A stretch of DNA of 6,635 nt from Methanomassiliicoccales archaeon (GCA_024464195.1 JANHAK010000071.1:1-6635); one strand, 5' to 3'; shown: positions 1-6,220, counted from the first letter of the stretch. Translations and numbers: made by a program. Notes: generated by a model not told the origin, from the sequence alone.

Positions 1-737
1 GCGGTGACGCAAGAGGCGGGGGCAAGATACAGGCTTACGCGAGCGATTTGTTTTGGGATACACCAGAGAAAATGGCAGCGACGGCGAAGCGCTATGCCAA
101 GAAGGGGTTCCCCTTGATTAAGACACATCTCGGTAACGGTCTCCAGGAGGATGAAAAGCGTGTGAAGGCGATCACCGAGGCGATTGGTGACGCACAGCTA
201 ATGGTTGACATGAACTGCGGCTATGGCCGTGTCGAGGCGCTAAAAGTGGGAAGAATGCTTGAAAGATATGGTGTTTACTGGTACGAAGAGCCCCTTTCGC
301 CATACGATGTTGACGGTTATGCATGGCTGAAACAAAAGCTCGACATCCCGATTGCGACTGGAGAGAACGAATATACGAAGTGGGGTTTCAAGGAGTTATT
401 TCTGAAGAACGCCGTTGATTTTGCTATGCCAGACATTATGAGGTGCGGAGGAATCACGGAGACGAAGAAGATTTGCGCGATGGCTGAAGCGTTCGAAGTA
501 ATTTGCTCACCTCATAATTACACAACTGGTGTGGGGCTCGCCGCAACAATCCAGCTCATCGCATGCACACCAAATTGCGACCTTCTCGAACTCGATATGA
601 CTGATTACGCATTGTATCATAGTCTACTTAAATCCCCATTGGAAATTGACAATCACGGTAGAGTAAAGATCCCGAATGATCCCGGTCTCGGTGTCGAGTT
701 AAAGGAGGACATCATCAAGAAGTACTCAGTCGACTGA
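1..737 (+). CDS. Enolase-superfamily acid-sugar dehydratase (mandelate racemase type), 3' part
   Basis: This is the C-terminal portion of a mandelate racemase/muconate lactonizing enzyme family protein. The frame is open from the first complete codon at base 3 with no convincing start, so the gene begins upstream of the window. The barrel-domain landmarks appear in order. There is a strand-2 motif IKTHLG (K at 120-122, H at 126-128). The metal ligands are D in VDMN (207-209), E in EEP (285-287) and E in GEN (363-365). An MPDIMRCGG aspartate and an SPHN histidine follow, forming the usual His-Asp dyad. The C-terminal PNDPGLGVEL is the common family ending. These enzymes take a proton alpha to a carboxylate, and in archaea they are often aldonate (gluconate, galactonate, xylonate) dehydratases of non-phosphorylative sugar pathways; the substrate cannot be fixed here. 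One oddity is that the second Lys of the usual K-x-K motif is His. The family call is firm and the substrate is unknown. Confidence 0.93.
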   Translation, partial: GDARGGGKIQAYASDLFWDTPEKMAATAKRYAKKGFPLIKTHLGNGLQEDEKRVKAITEAIGDAQLMVDMNCGYGRVEALKVGRMLERYGVYWYEEPLSPYDVDGYAWLKQKLDIPIATGENEYTKWGFKELFLKNAVDFAMPDIMRCGGITETKKICAMAEAFEVICSPHNYTTGVGLAATIQLIACTPNCDLLELDMTDYALYHSLLKSPLEIDNHGRVKIPNDPGLGVELKEDIIKKYSVD

Positions 738-744
738 CCTAAGC

Positions 745-806
745 GAAAATTCAAATGATTGATTTACGAGCGATCTACATAAACTCGAGAAAATCAAATG
801 AATTGA
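745..806. repeat. Imperfect direct repeat pair in the convergent intergenic region
   Basis: Two 18-base copies lie 44 bases apart just after the dehydratase stop: GAAAATTCAAATGATTGA (745-762) and GAAAATCAAATGAATTGA (789-806). They differ only by the position of an extra T and an extra A. The 172 bases between the dehydratase and the small minus-strand gene otherwise hold nothing I can support. The function is unknown and chance in AT-rich DNA is possible. Confidence 0.3.
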
Positions 807-909
807 ACTCTGGCGTCTCTAGAATGCGTTATCAAAAAATCGGTATTGACTTAAGCCAACAAAATGGAGAGAGAAATCCTGCGATCTTAAGTGATGTTTC
901 TCCAAAAAG

Positions 910-1086
910 CTAATCCCTCTTAACCCGTTTTTTATTTTCTATTAACTCACTTATTACAGTACTTAATTCATATAGCGATTTATCTCTTATGGCAGAAGTC
1001 TGGACAGGAGAACAACCAAGACCGGCACTCATATCGATCTTTTTGTGGTGAATTTCAATATCATTTAATCTTACCGAATTCATCAT
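910..1086 (-). CDS. Small protein of unknown function (58 aa), third gene of the UPF0235-Toprim cluster
   Basis: An open frame on the minus strand runs from ATG at 1086-1084 (a second in-frame ATG follows at once) to TAG at 912-910. The product is 58 residues: it begins MMNSVRLNDIEI, has a central GLGCSPVQTSAIRDKS stretch, a probable helix (LYELSTVISELIENKK) and a basic end (KKRVKRD). It shows no signal peptide or membrane segment, and it contains a single Cys. I do not recognise a family. The main argument that it is real is the ATGA overlap with the Toprim stop codon (TGA at 1085-1083), typical of translationally coupled operon genes. No strong Shine-Dalgarno is visible, which fits reinitiation. 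Its codons look more AT-rich than those of the two genes upstream. A chance frame is possible at this length. Confidence 0.55.
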   Translation of the reverse strand: MMNSVRLNDIEIHHKKIDMSAGLGCSPVQTSAIRDKSLYELSTVISELIENKKRVKRD

Positions 1087-1484
1087 CTTCGCGTTTCTGC
1101 CATGAGTTTTAGATAAAACATTGGAAGTCCCTCGATGTCTTTGACTTCCTTCTTTGCAATTTGAACGAGCCTCATCCTAATCGAATCGTCAAAGGGCACT
1201 CCATTGGCAGTTAAGGCGATCCGCAACGCTCTGCAAAGTTGTCCTCCTTTCTTATCCCAATCTGTGAGAATAATGGCAGATTTTCTGTTGTGTGCAAGCT
1301 CTTCTGCAATATGAAAAATCGAGTTACCGCCTTTGATCTGCCAGACCTCTCCCTCGATGCCGAGCTCGATGAGCGCGTTCTTGTCTTTCTGTCCCTCAAC
1401 AAGGATCACTGTATTGTCTGGCCTCTCTCTCAAATCCTCTAGAATCGATATAAGTTCCTCGAGCATTTCAACTGGATTTCTCAT
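1083..1484 (-). CDS. Small Toprim-domain protein (UPF0292-like)
   Basis: This 133-residue protein is made almost wholly of a Toprim fold, the metal-binding domain of topoisomerases, DnaG-type primases and RNase M5. The conserved elements are the VEGQKDKNAL strand and turn with its catalytic-type Glu (residue 30), a G-x-x-GGNSIF region (about 46-56), and the DxD motif in ILTDWDKKGG (D75, D77). The length matches the stand-alone archaeal Toprim family UPF0292, whose biochemical role is not established; nuclease or nucleotidyl-transfer chemistry on DNA or RNA is an inference from the fold. The ATG at 1484 has a GAAGGG purine stretch 5 bases upstream, and the gene overlaps the end of the UPF0235 gene by 17 bases. 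Its stop overlaps the start of the 58-residue gene, so all three are probably cotranscribed. Confidence 0.88.
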   Translation of the reverse strand: MRNPVEMLEELISILEDLRERPDNTVILVEGQKDKNALIELGIEGEVWQIKGGNSIFHIAEELAHNRKSAIILTDWDKKGGQLCRALRIALTANGVPFDDSIRMRLVQIAKKEVKDIEGLPMFYLKLMAETRR

Positions 1485-1794
1485 CTAAACCCTTCAATCG
1501 CGACTCGACGCTCTGAAAATCGCATCTTACGAGAGCGGTCTTCAGTCGGCCTCCATATCCCTTCACAATTTCAACATCTGATTCAAAGAAATCAGACAAA
1601 AGAGTTTGCAGCTCTTCATTCGCTTTTCCGTGTTCAGGAGGGGAAGTCACTCTGACAACAAGACGATTTCGCCATCGATCTATTCCGTCGATTCTTGAAC
1701 TCTTTGCACCAGGTGAGACGATCAATTCGATCACCACACCTTCTGGTGTTTCCTTGGCGACGGTCTGAGTCCTCACGATTTTCTCATGATCCAT
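1468..1794 (-). CDS. UPF0235/DUF167 (YggU-type) family protein
   Basis: This 108-residue protein carries the DUF167 signature. A ligand-free beta strand with SPGAKSSRIDGI (residues 27-38) is followed by LVVRVTSPPEHGKANEEL (45-62), the diagnostic PP-x-x-GKAN block, and then the EIVKGYGGRLKTALV strand (75-89), in which family members usually have G-x-x-SR-x-K. Usual family length is about 75-110 residues; here the N-terminal 15 residues are an extension. The family is widespread in bacteria and archaea and has no settled function. The ATG at 1794 is used because the nearby upstream ATG (1798-1796) is in another frame and stops after four codons. No Shine-Dalgarno precedes it. It is the first gene of the minus-strand cluster with Toprim and the 58-residue protein. 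Confidence 0.9.
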   Translation of the reverse strand: MDHEKIVRTQTVAKETPEGVVIELIVSPGAKSSRIDGIDRWRNRLVVRVTSPPEHGKANEELQTLLSDFFESDVEIVKGYGGRLKTALVRCDFQSVESRLKGLDEKSS

Positions 1795-1832
1795 CCATTA
1801 GAAAATATTTGCGCTCGCCTCTCTCTTGTCTC

Positions 1833-1848
1833 TTTTTTTTAAATTTTA
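1833..1848 (-). promoter_or_regulatory. Candidate TATA region for the UPF0235-Toprim cluster
   Basis: Read on the minus strand this stretch is TAAAATTTAAAAAAAA, the only strongly AT-rich TATA-like element upstream of the UPF0235 start. A transcript starting about 25 bases downstream would have a leader of roughly 20-25 bases. The region is low in complexity, so the exact box cannot be set. Confidence 0.35.
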
Positions 1849-1886
1849 TCAAATGGACGACGGATCGTTTGAAATCTCTAGAACTG

Positions 1887-1902
1887 ATATACTAATATAC
1901 TA
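1887..1902 (+). promoter_or_regulatory. TATA box of the winged-helix/radical SAM operon, built as a perfect 8-bp tandem repeat
   Basis: ATATACTA is present twice in direct succession (1887-1894 and 1895-1902). The second copy is centred about 26 bases upstream of the ATG at 1924, the distance expected if transcription starts at or next to the start codon. No Shine-Dalgarno precedes the ATG, which agrees with a leaderless mRNA, common in archaea. The doubling could give two TBP sites or an operator over the promoter. Confidence 0.55.
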
Positions 1903-1923
1903 GTTATTCAAATCCACCGATTG

Positions 1924-2331
1924 ATGCTAGCCCTTGCTCAAGCAGAGATCATCGATGAAATTTCGAATCACCTAGATGGGATCTCTTTCAACCAATTGGT
2001 GAAAAAAATGAGGTTGAAGGTATCGCGTGTCACGCTTTTAAAGGAATTAAAGACGCTCGCTGCTAAAGGTTACGTGAAGGTTGAAAATGACCCAAAGCAT
2101 AAGCAACGGAAATTATTTCGCTTATGCGAGGAATTACACCGCGTTCTTGAGGATTTGAAGTCCATTGAACAAAAGGTGTTAGATAATCCCATTCACCATC
2201 TCTCGGACTTTCTTTTGTTTTACTACGAAAAAATACGGGATCTAAAAGACGAATGGACGAAAGACTTTGTAAGATACCGCCTGCGACGCGATCTCGATAA
2301 AGCACTTCAAAAAATGGAGGAAAGGTTATGA
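1924..2331 (+). CDS. Winged-helix DNA-binding protein
   Basis: This 135-residue, basic, all-cytoplasmic protein has an N-terminal winged-helix fold. The helices are about residues 5-17, 21-30 (FNQLVKKMR) and 34-48 (recognition helix SRVTLLKELKTLAAKGY). A wing follows at VKVENDPKHKQRKLFRL (51-67). The layout resembles MarR/PadR-like and archaeal ArsR-like regulators, but no subfamily is certain. Residues 68-135 are helical and charged and probably form a dimerising coiled coil. The ATG at 1924 is preferred over the TTG at 1921 because it fits the TATA spacing. The stop overlaps the start of the radical SAM gene as ATGA, so the two are translated together. The protein may regulate its own operon or assist the enzyme; it has no visible ligand or metal site. 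Confidence 0.82.
   Translation: MLALAQAEIIDEISNHLDGISFNQLVKKMRLKVSRVTLLKELKTLAAKGYVKVENDPKHKQRKLFRLCEELHRVLEDLKSIEQKVLDNPIHHLSDFLLFYYEKIRDLKDEWTKDFVRYRLRRDLDKALQKMEERL
2316..2320 (+). promoter_or_regulatory. Shine-Dalgarno site of the radical SAM gene
   Basis: GGAGG lies 7 bases before the ATG at 2328, inside the last codons of the winged-helix gene. It is the clearest Shine-Dalgarno in the window and fixes the start of the internal operon gene, while the first gene of the operon has none. Confidence 0.8.
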
Positions 2332-3893
2332 CACCAAAAGTCATCCTGACGTGCGATGAAACGCTAACTAGTACCTATCGTAACATCCCGCTTCTGGACT
2401 TCTTCGGATGTGCTCCTGTTGAAAAAATTCCGAGTCCTATTTACCGTTTACTCGATTCGCAAGTTCCCCACAACAACGGTCTTCTTTCGATCGCTCCGTA
2501 CTCCTTGCGAAAGATCGAAGCTGCACTTGTCAATGGAGGTTATCCTGAAACGGTTGTTGTTCACGCGAGCTTTGTGACGCAATTCATCAATCGGGAAACA
2601 CGTGTTGTTGGAGTTTCTGCGATGGATCCGTTGGGCTTGGGGCCCGTCTCGATGATGTTTACGAATGGAGGACGCTTAACAGCTTACACGAAGAAGAAAT
2701 TCACTGAGTTGATCAAAAGACTCGTCTCTTATAGGAATGCGAAGAATTATTCATTTAAGATCGTCGTGGGAGGGACTGGAGCGTGGCAGCTTGTCGCATC
2801 TGGAGACTGGAAAGCGATGGGTATTGATCATATCGTTCTAGGTGAGGTCGACGCAGTCGCCGGAGAAATCATCAGGGAAATTGAAATGGGGAATGCGAGC
2901 GAGGTGATTAGAGTCAGTCGATTTCCATCCTCCGAAGAGATTTCGCCAATCATCGGACCATCCTATAAGGGAATGGTCGAGGTCATGAGAGGTTGCGGAA
3001 GAAATTGCAGATATTGTGATCCAAATCTCCGTCGAATTAGGCACATACCGGATGAGGTGCTGCGCAAAGAAATTGAAATCAATCTCACCGCTGGACTGAC
3101 AACTGCATGGCTTCATAGTGATGATATTTTCCTTTATAAATTGGAAGATCGAAGGGAATTCTATCCAAATAGCGACGAGGTCGTCCATCTTTTCGAAAAA
3201 GTAATGTCTATTCCCGGCGTCAAATTTTCAAATCCGACTCATGGCACAATTGCACCAGTGGTTGCGGATCCCTTGATGATACGGAGGATTTCTCAGGTGG
3301 TTAGAGCCGGGCCTTCTAAATGGGTTGGGATTCAGATGGGTCTCGAAACGGCATCGCCCTCCCTGATCGAAAGGTACATGGAAAGTAAGGCAAAACCGTT
3401 TAGTCCTTCGGAATGGCCGGAACTCATTGTGAAGGGAACACAGATTCTTAATGAAAATTACTGGTTCCCTGCTTATACGGCAATTATCGGTCTGCCGGGT
3501 GAAACAAGAGAGGACCTTTTGGAAACGGCACGTCTTATCGTCACGATGGAAACAGTTCTCCGAGATCGCATCGGTGGCAAAGCGCACTTTACAGTCACGC
3601 CTCTTTCCTTCGTTCCAGCTGGCTCCTTGAAGGAGGGAAAGGCTTTCGATATTGAGGAGCAGATGACGGAAGAAGGATATCTCCTGATTTATCATTCATG
3701 GAAGCATCTCGTTAGGGAAATTTCTTCATTCATTCCAAATGGTGGAGCCAATAAAAGGCTGGTAACGTTCTATCCAATTGCGCGTATGGGTCTTTTTGCG
3801 ATTCTCAACTTCATGAGACGATGGGGGATTCAAATGGGATACGATCCTGATCGGCGACTTGAACCACTTGACATACGGCTTGCTGCATCTTAA
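2328..3893 (+). CDS. Radical SAM protein with a B12-binding-like N-terminal region
   Basis: This is a 521-residue enzyme of the COG1032-like radical SAM group. Residues 1-205 look like the Rossmann-type region of B12-binding radical SAM proteins: an N-terminal strand (KVILTC), LSIAPYSLRKIEAALVNGGY (53-72), VVGVSAMDP (93-101), then VVGGTGAWQL (146-155) and HIVLGEVDA (168-176). I see no DxHxxG cobalamin-ligand motif, so cobalamin, if bound, would be base-off with no protein histidine, or not bound at all. The radical SAM core follows, with the iron-sulfur cysteines in RGCGRNCRYCDP (C223, C227, C230; C-x3-C-x2-C), the GLETAS motif (339-344) and GLPGET (388-393). The C-terminal 100 residues are of no known type. 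Such enzymes cleave S-adenosylmethionine to a radical for methylation, methylthiolation or rearrangement; the substrate is unknown. It is translationally coupled to the winged-helix gene before it. Confidence 0.9.
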   Translation: MTPKVILTCDETLTSTYRNIPLLDFFGCAPVEKIPSPIYRLLDSQVPHNNGLLSIAPYSLRKIEAALVNGGYPETVVVHASFVTQFINRETRVVGVSAMDPLGLGPVSMMFTNGGRLTAYTKKKFTELIKRLVSYRNAKNYSFKIVVGGTGAWQLVASGDWKAMGIDHIVLGEVDAVAGEIIREIEMGNASEVIRVSRFPSSEEISPIIGPSYKGMVEVMRGCGRNCRYCDPNLRRIRHIPDEVLRKEIEINLTAGLTTAWLHSDDIFLYKLEDRREFYPNSDEVVHLFEKVMSIPGVKFSNPTHGTIAPVVADPLMIRRISQVVRAGPSKWVGIQMGLETASPSLIERYMESKAKPFSPSEWPELIVKGTQILNENYWFPAYTAIIGLPGETREDLLETARLIVTMETVLRDRIGGKAHFTVTPLSFVPAGSLKEGKAFDIEEQMTEEGYLLIYHSWKHLVREISSFIPNGGANKRLVTFYPIARMGLFAILNFMRRWGIQMGYDPDRRLEPLDIRLAAS

Positions 3894-4039
3894 TAATGTA
3901 ACGAGGGTTATTATCATTGTAATGAGAATCGATGATAAGCCAATGAGACAAGGCGAAATCAAATTCGTGATTTACTAGTAAGTCAATTCATCTCTTCCGC
4001 TAGACAACAATCAAATACTCTCTCTCGAATTTGTTTTTG
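3894..4039 (+). promoter_or_regulatory. Intergenic region carrying the GINS51 promoter
   Basis: No gene is seen here. Two weak TATA-like stretches exist: TTTACTAG (3971-3978), which would give a leader of about 40 bases, and ATCAAATACT (4010-4019), centred about 26 bases before the ATG and compatible with a leaderless transcript. There is no Shine-Dalgarno before 4040. Near the radical SAM stop lie a short inverted pair TAATAA (3891-3896)/TTATTA (3908-3913) and a small palindrome TCATT-GT-AATGA (3914-3925); neither is followed by a T run, so a terminator is not supported. Confidence 0.35.
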
Positions 4040-4855
4040 ATGTCTCCGCCTTCTGAACCTTTGAATTTTGACGAGGTCACAGAGGTCTATCGCAGAGAAC
4101 AAAGGACCAAGAACGTGACGGAGATCAGAAGAGATTTCTATCCAGCTTTAAGAGACTTCGTGGACAGGATCAGAAAAGAAGGCGAAAAAGAGATGGCGAT
4201 CGATCAATTCTCAGCGAAGGCGACGCTCCTTCGCAATCAGCTAAAAAAGGTCTGTGAAAAGGCAAGCCAGATATTTGATTTTCGGATAGAAAAGATTATA
4301 CTGACGGCATTGCGGGCCGCGAGCGGTTCGAAGGTCGATCTCGAGCGATTGACACCAGAGGAGCGTGAATTTTACGAGCGCATATACGCACTGATTATCG
4401 AATATCGCTCCACTCTCATTGGAGTTGAAAGACATCTCAGAGGCGGAGTGGCAACGGCGTCGCAGGAAGTCTCCGTTAAAGTTCACATATCTGAAGATGA
4501 GATAAAGAATGAAAAAATCGCCCCGAGTGGAATTTCTGGCGAATCTTTGATGAAACAGTCGGAATCTGCAGAGGCGAAGGCTTTTGAAGCTATTGGTGAG
4601 GGGGGTTCCGATGGTGGACGAAAAACTGGTGGGCTTGAGTCCAGTGCAGATTACGATAACTCGATATCCACGACGGCCGCCTTTCAACAGAATCGAATAA
4701 TCCTGAGAATACTGGAAGATCTTCCGACATTTGCTGGTCCGTTAAGAAATTATTGCCTAAGAAAAGAAGATGTCGTTATTTTGCCTGTTTCAATTGCAAA
4801 GGTTCTTCTTGCTAAAGGCAAAGCGGTTGAGATAAAACCGCGACTCAAGAGTTAA
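4040..4855 (+). CDS. Archaeal GINS complex subunit, GINS51 (Gins15) type
   Basis: This 271-residue subunit belongs to GINS, the replisome complex that joins the MCM helicase and the Cdc45/RecJ-like protein at the fork. Residues about 8-134 form the helical A domain (NFDEVTEVYRREQRTK, then FYPALRDFVDRIRKE, a long helix 55-80, and LTPEEREFYERIYALI). Residues about 219-267 form the small beta-rich B domain (ILRILEDLPTFAGP, RKEDVVILPVSIAKVLLAKGKA). The A-then-B order marks the GINS51 class rather than GINS23. Between them lies a linker of some 80 residues rich in Ser, Glu, Gly and Lys, which looks disordered and makes this protein longer than many archaeal homologues. The ATG at 4040 is preferred over the upstream TTG at 4031. 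It is not next to a primase gene in this window. It converges on the MBL gene with a 4-base overlap. Confidence 0.88.
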   Translation: MSPPSEPLNFDEVTEVYRREQRTKNVTEIRRDFYPALRDFVDRIRKEGEKEMAIDQFSAKATLLRNQLKKVCEKASQIFDFRIEKIILTALRAASGSKVDLERLTPEEREFYERIYALIIEYRSTLIGVERHLRGGVATASQEVSVKVHISEDEIKNEKIAPSGISGESLMKQSESAEAKAFEAIGEGGSDGGRKTGGLESSADYDNSISTTAAFQQNRIILRILEDLPTFAGPLRNYCLRKEDVVILPVSIAKVLLAKGKAVEIKPRLKS

Positions 4856-5634
4856 TCGACACGCACGCTCTTGACGTCTCCAGGTTTTTCGATGCAACCA
4901 ATTAGTTCAGGATCGCAACCAAGCGCCTCCGCAACGGTGTTCCTGGCGATTTCTGGTCTATTGTTGACACGACTGAGATGGGCGAGGAAAATCTTACGAC
5001 GAGGATTACGCGTGATTCTAAGGGCTTTTGCGCAATCACCGTTCGATAGATGTCCTTTTTCGCTCATAATAGTCCGCTTGAGAAACTGCGGATACGGTCC
5101 AGAAAGGAGCATATGGACATCGTGATTTGATTCGAGCATCACGAAGTCAGCATCCCTTAATGCAGAAAGTATTGGAGAAGTGACTTTTCCGAGATCTGTT
5201 GCGATCACCAATTTCTTGGTATCGGTGGAAATGCGGAACGCAACTGGATCAGCCGCATGATGAGAAGTTGGTAACGCTTCGATGTCAACAGAACCGATCG
5301 AGAAAGGCATTGCATCTTCGAAAACGATGAGACGCTCTTTCCCTTCAAGATTTGAAGCGGCTAATGTGTGAAGATTTCCTGCGATTGGAATGTCATGTTT
5401 TCGGGAAATCGCCGAGGCGTGTCTTGAATGATCGACATGCTCGTGAGTCAGAAGGATAGCATTGATCTGTGATATATCAATGCCAGAGGTTGTGAGAAAT
5501 TTTTCTGTTTGCCTTGTGCTGAGCCCCGCATCGATCATCAATGTTGTGTCTTGAGCAACAACGACGGTGCAATTGGCATCGCTACCACTTGCAAGGATGT
5601 GTACCTCGATATCAGAGTTTCCCGTAGAGCGCAC
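4852..5634 (-). CDS. Metallo-beta-lactamase-fold hydrolase, YycJ/WalJ-like
   Basis: This 260-residue single-domain MBL-fold protein has the metal-site motif THEHVDH (H64, H66, D68, H69), a further His in SHHA (125), Asp in ATDLG (147) and a late His in LAHLSRVNN (219). The block LLSGPYPQFLKRTIMSEKGHLSN (176-198) and the ESNHD before it are characteristic of the YycJ family, a group related to exonucleases and found in bacteria and archaea. Some members degrade DNA from 5' ends; the role in archaea is not settled. The start is GTG at 5634; an in-frame TGA lies a few codons upstream, and no ATG lies between that TGA and the GTG. No Shine-Dalgarno or clear TATA box precedes it, so it may be read from the CBS gene upstream across a 90-base gap. 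Its stop shares TTAA with the GINS51 stop. Confidence 0.88.
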   Translation of the reverse strand: MRSTGNSDIEVHILASGSDANCTVVVAQDTTLMIDAGLSTRQTEKFLTTSGIDISQINAILLTHEHVDHSRHASAISRKHDIPIAGNLHTLAASNLEGKERLIVFEDAMPFSIGSVDIEALPTSHHAADPVAFRISTDTKKLVIATDLGKVTSPILSALRDADFVMLESNHDVHMLLSGPYPQFLKRTIMSEKGHLSNGDCAKALRITRNPRRKIFLAHLSRVNNRPEIARNTVAEALGCDPELIGCIEKPGDVKSVRVD

Positions 5635-5688
5635 CCCGTAAGCAATATGTGTTCACGTCAGAAAAAAGTGGCGGTTTCCTTTTTGTGC

Positions 5689-5721
5689 GCTTTAGGAAAA
5701 ATAAGCTTTAGGAAAAAATAA
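5689..5721. repeat. Tandem direct duplication between the CBS and MBL genes, possible double T-rich terminator
   Basis: GCTTTAGGAAAAATAA (5689-5704) is followed at once by GCTTTAGGAAAAAATAA (5705-5721); the copies differ only by one extra A. On the minus strand, the direction of both neighbours, each copy contains a run of five or six T. The first run lies immediately after the stop of the CBS gene. Archaeal transcription ends on such T runs without a needed hairpin, so this may be a duplicated terminator that limits readthrough into the MBL gene. Confidence 0.6.
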
Positions 5722-5724
5722 ATG

Positions 5725-6216
5725 TTATGCCTTTGAGAATTTATCCTTGTAAAGTGCCCAGATGATGTCGCCTTTTGTCACGATACCAACGAGCTTTCCG
5801 TGTTCGACAACTGGCATTCGATTGACATCTTTTCTCATCATGATATCGATTGCCTCCATGATTTCTGTATCAGGCGATACGGTGACGACTTCCTTTGTCA
5901 TAATTTCTGAAACCTTTTTGCTGGAAATTTCGTTATAAATTTTAGCCAGCTTCTCATCTTTTAGAATATCTTCAAATGGAACAGATAGAAAGGAGACGGA
6001 TGGCTGCTTTCGACGAAATTCTTCTTGAAGCCTTTTCACGAACGCAAGTATATCGGTCTCGCTTAAAACACCGATAAGTCGACCCTCGTTATCGACAACT
6101 GGAGCCCCAGAAATTCCGTTGATCGCAAAACTTATAGTGGCATCATGCAGGGTCGCATCACCTTTTATTGTGACGACCGTCGTCGTCATGACATCGCGAA
6201 CGCGCAAATCAGGCAT
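5725..6216 (-). CDS. Two-CBS-domain protein
   Basis: This 163-residue protein has two CBS motifs and little else. CBS1 (about 4-60) holds VRDVMTTTVVTIKGDATLHDA, SGAPVVDNEGRLIGVLSETDIL. CBS2 (about 99-156) holds KKVSEIMTKEVVTVSPDTEI, NRMPVVEHGKLVGIVTKGDII. Between them is a charged helical stretch (61-98) longer than the usual short linker. CBS pairs (Bateman modules) bind adenosyl ligands such as AMP, ATP or SAM and sense energy or metabolite state. The ligand here is unknown, and a stand-alone module would act on a partner not identifiable from this window. The ATG at 6216 has no Shine-Dalgarno. A good TATA box lies about 100 bases upstream, giving a leader of about 80 bases with repeated TTGCCAC elements. 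Confidence 0.92.
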   Translation of the reverse strand: MPDLRVRDVMTTTVVTIKGDATLHDATISFAINGISGAPVVDNEGRLIGVLSETDILAFVKRLQEEFRRKQPSVSFLSVPFEDILKDEKLAKIYNEISSKKVSEIMTKEVVTVSPDTEIMEAIDIMMRKDVNRMPVVEHGKLVGIVTKGDIIWALYKDKFSKA

Positions 6217-6220
6217 GAAA

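Noticed and set aside
755..913. A 52-codon plus-strand open frame from ATG 755 to TAA 911-913, converging on the 58-residue minus-strand gene.
   Set aside because: No Shine-Dalgarno, no recognisable protein pattern, no coupling to a neighbour, and a frame of this length is likely by chance.
1239..1442. Plus-strand open frame of 67 codons inside the Toprim gene.
   Set aside because: It is antisense to a clearly conserved Toprim gene and has no promoter or family pattern of its own.
1695..1895. Plus-strand open frame of 66 codons running from the UPF0235 gene into the divergent promoter region.
   Set aside because: It overlaps the conserved UPF0235 gene in antisense and covers both candidate TATA boxes; composition is unlike a protein.
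3228..3695. Minus-strand open frame of 155 codons within the radical SAM gene.
   Set aside because: It is antisense to the radical SAM core, including GLETAS and GLPGET; its Arg, His and Cys-rich product is typical of a shadow frame.
3891..3925. Short inverted repeats after the radical SAM stop considered as a terminator.
   Set aside because: Arms are only 5-6 bases and mostly A/T, with no following T run on the plus strand.
4241..4687. Minus-strand open frame of 148 codons within GINS51.
   Set aside because: It is the antisense shadow of the A domain and linker; no known pattern and no start signals.
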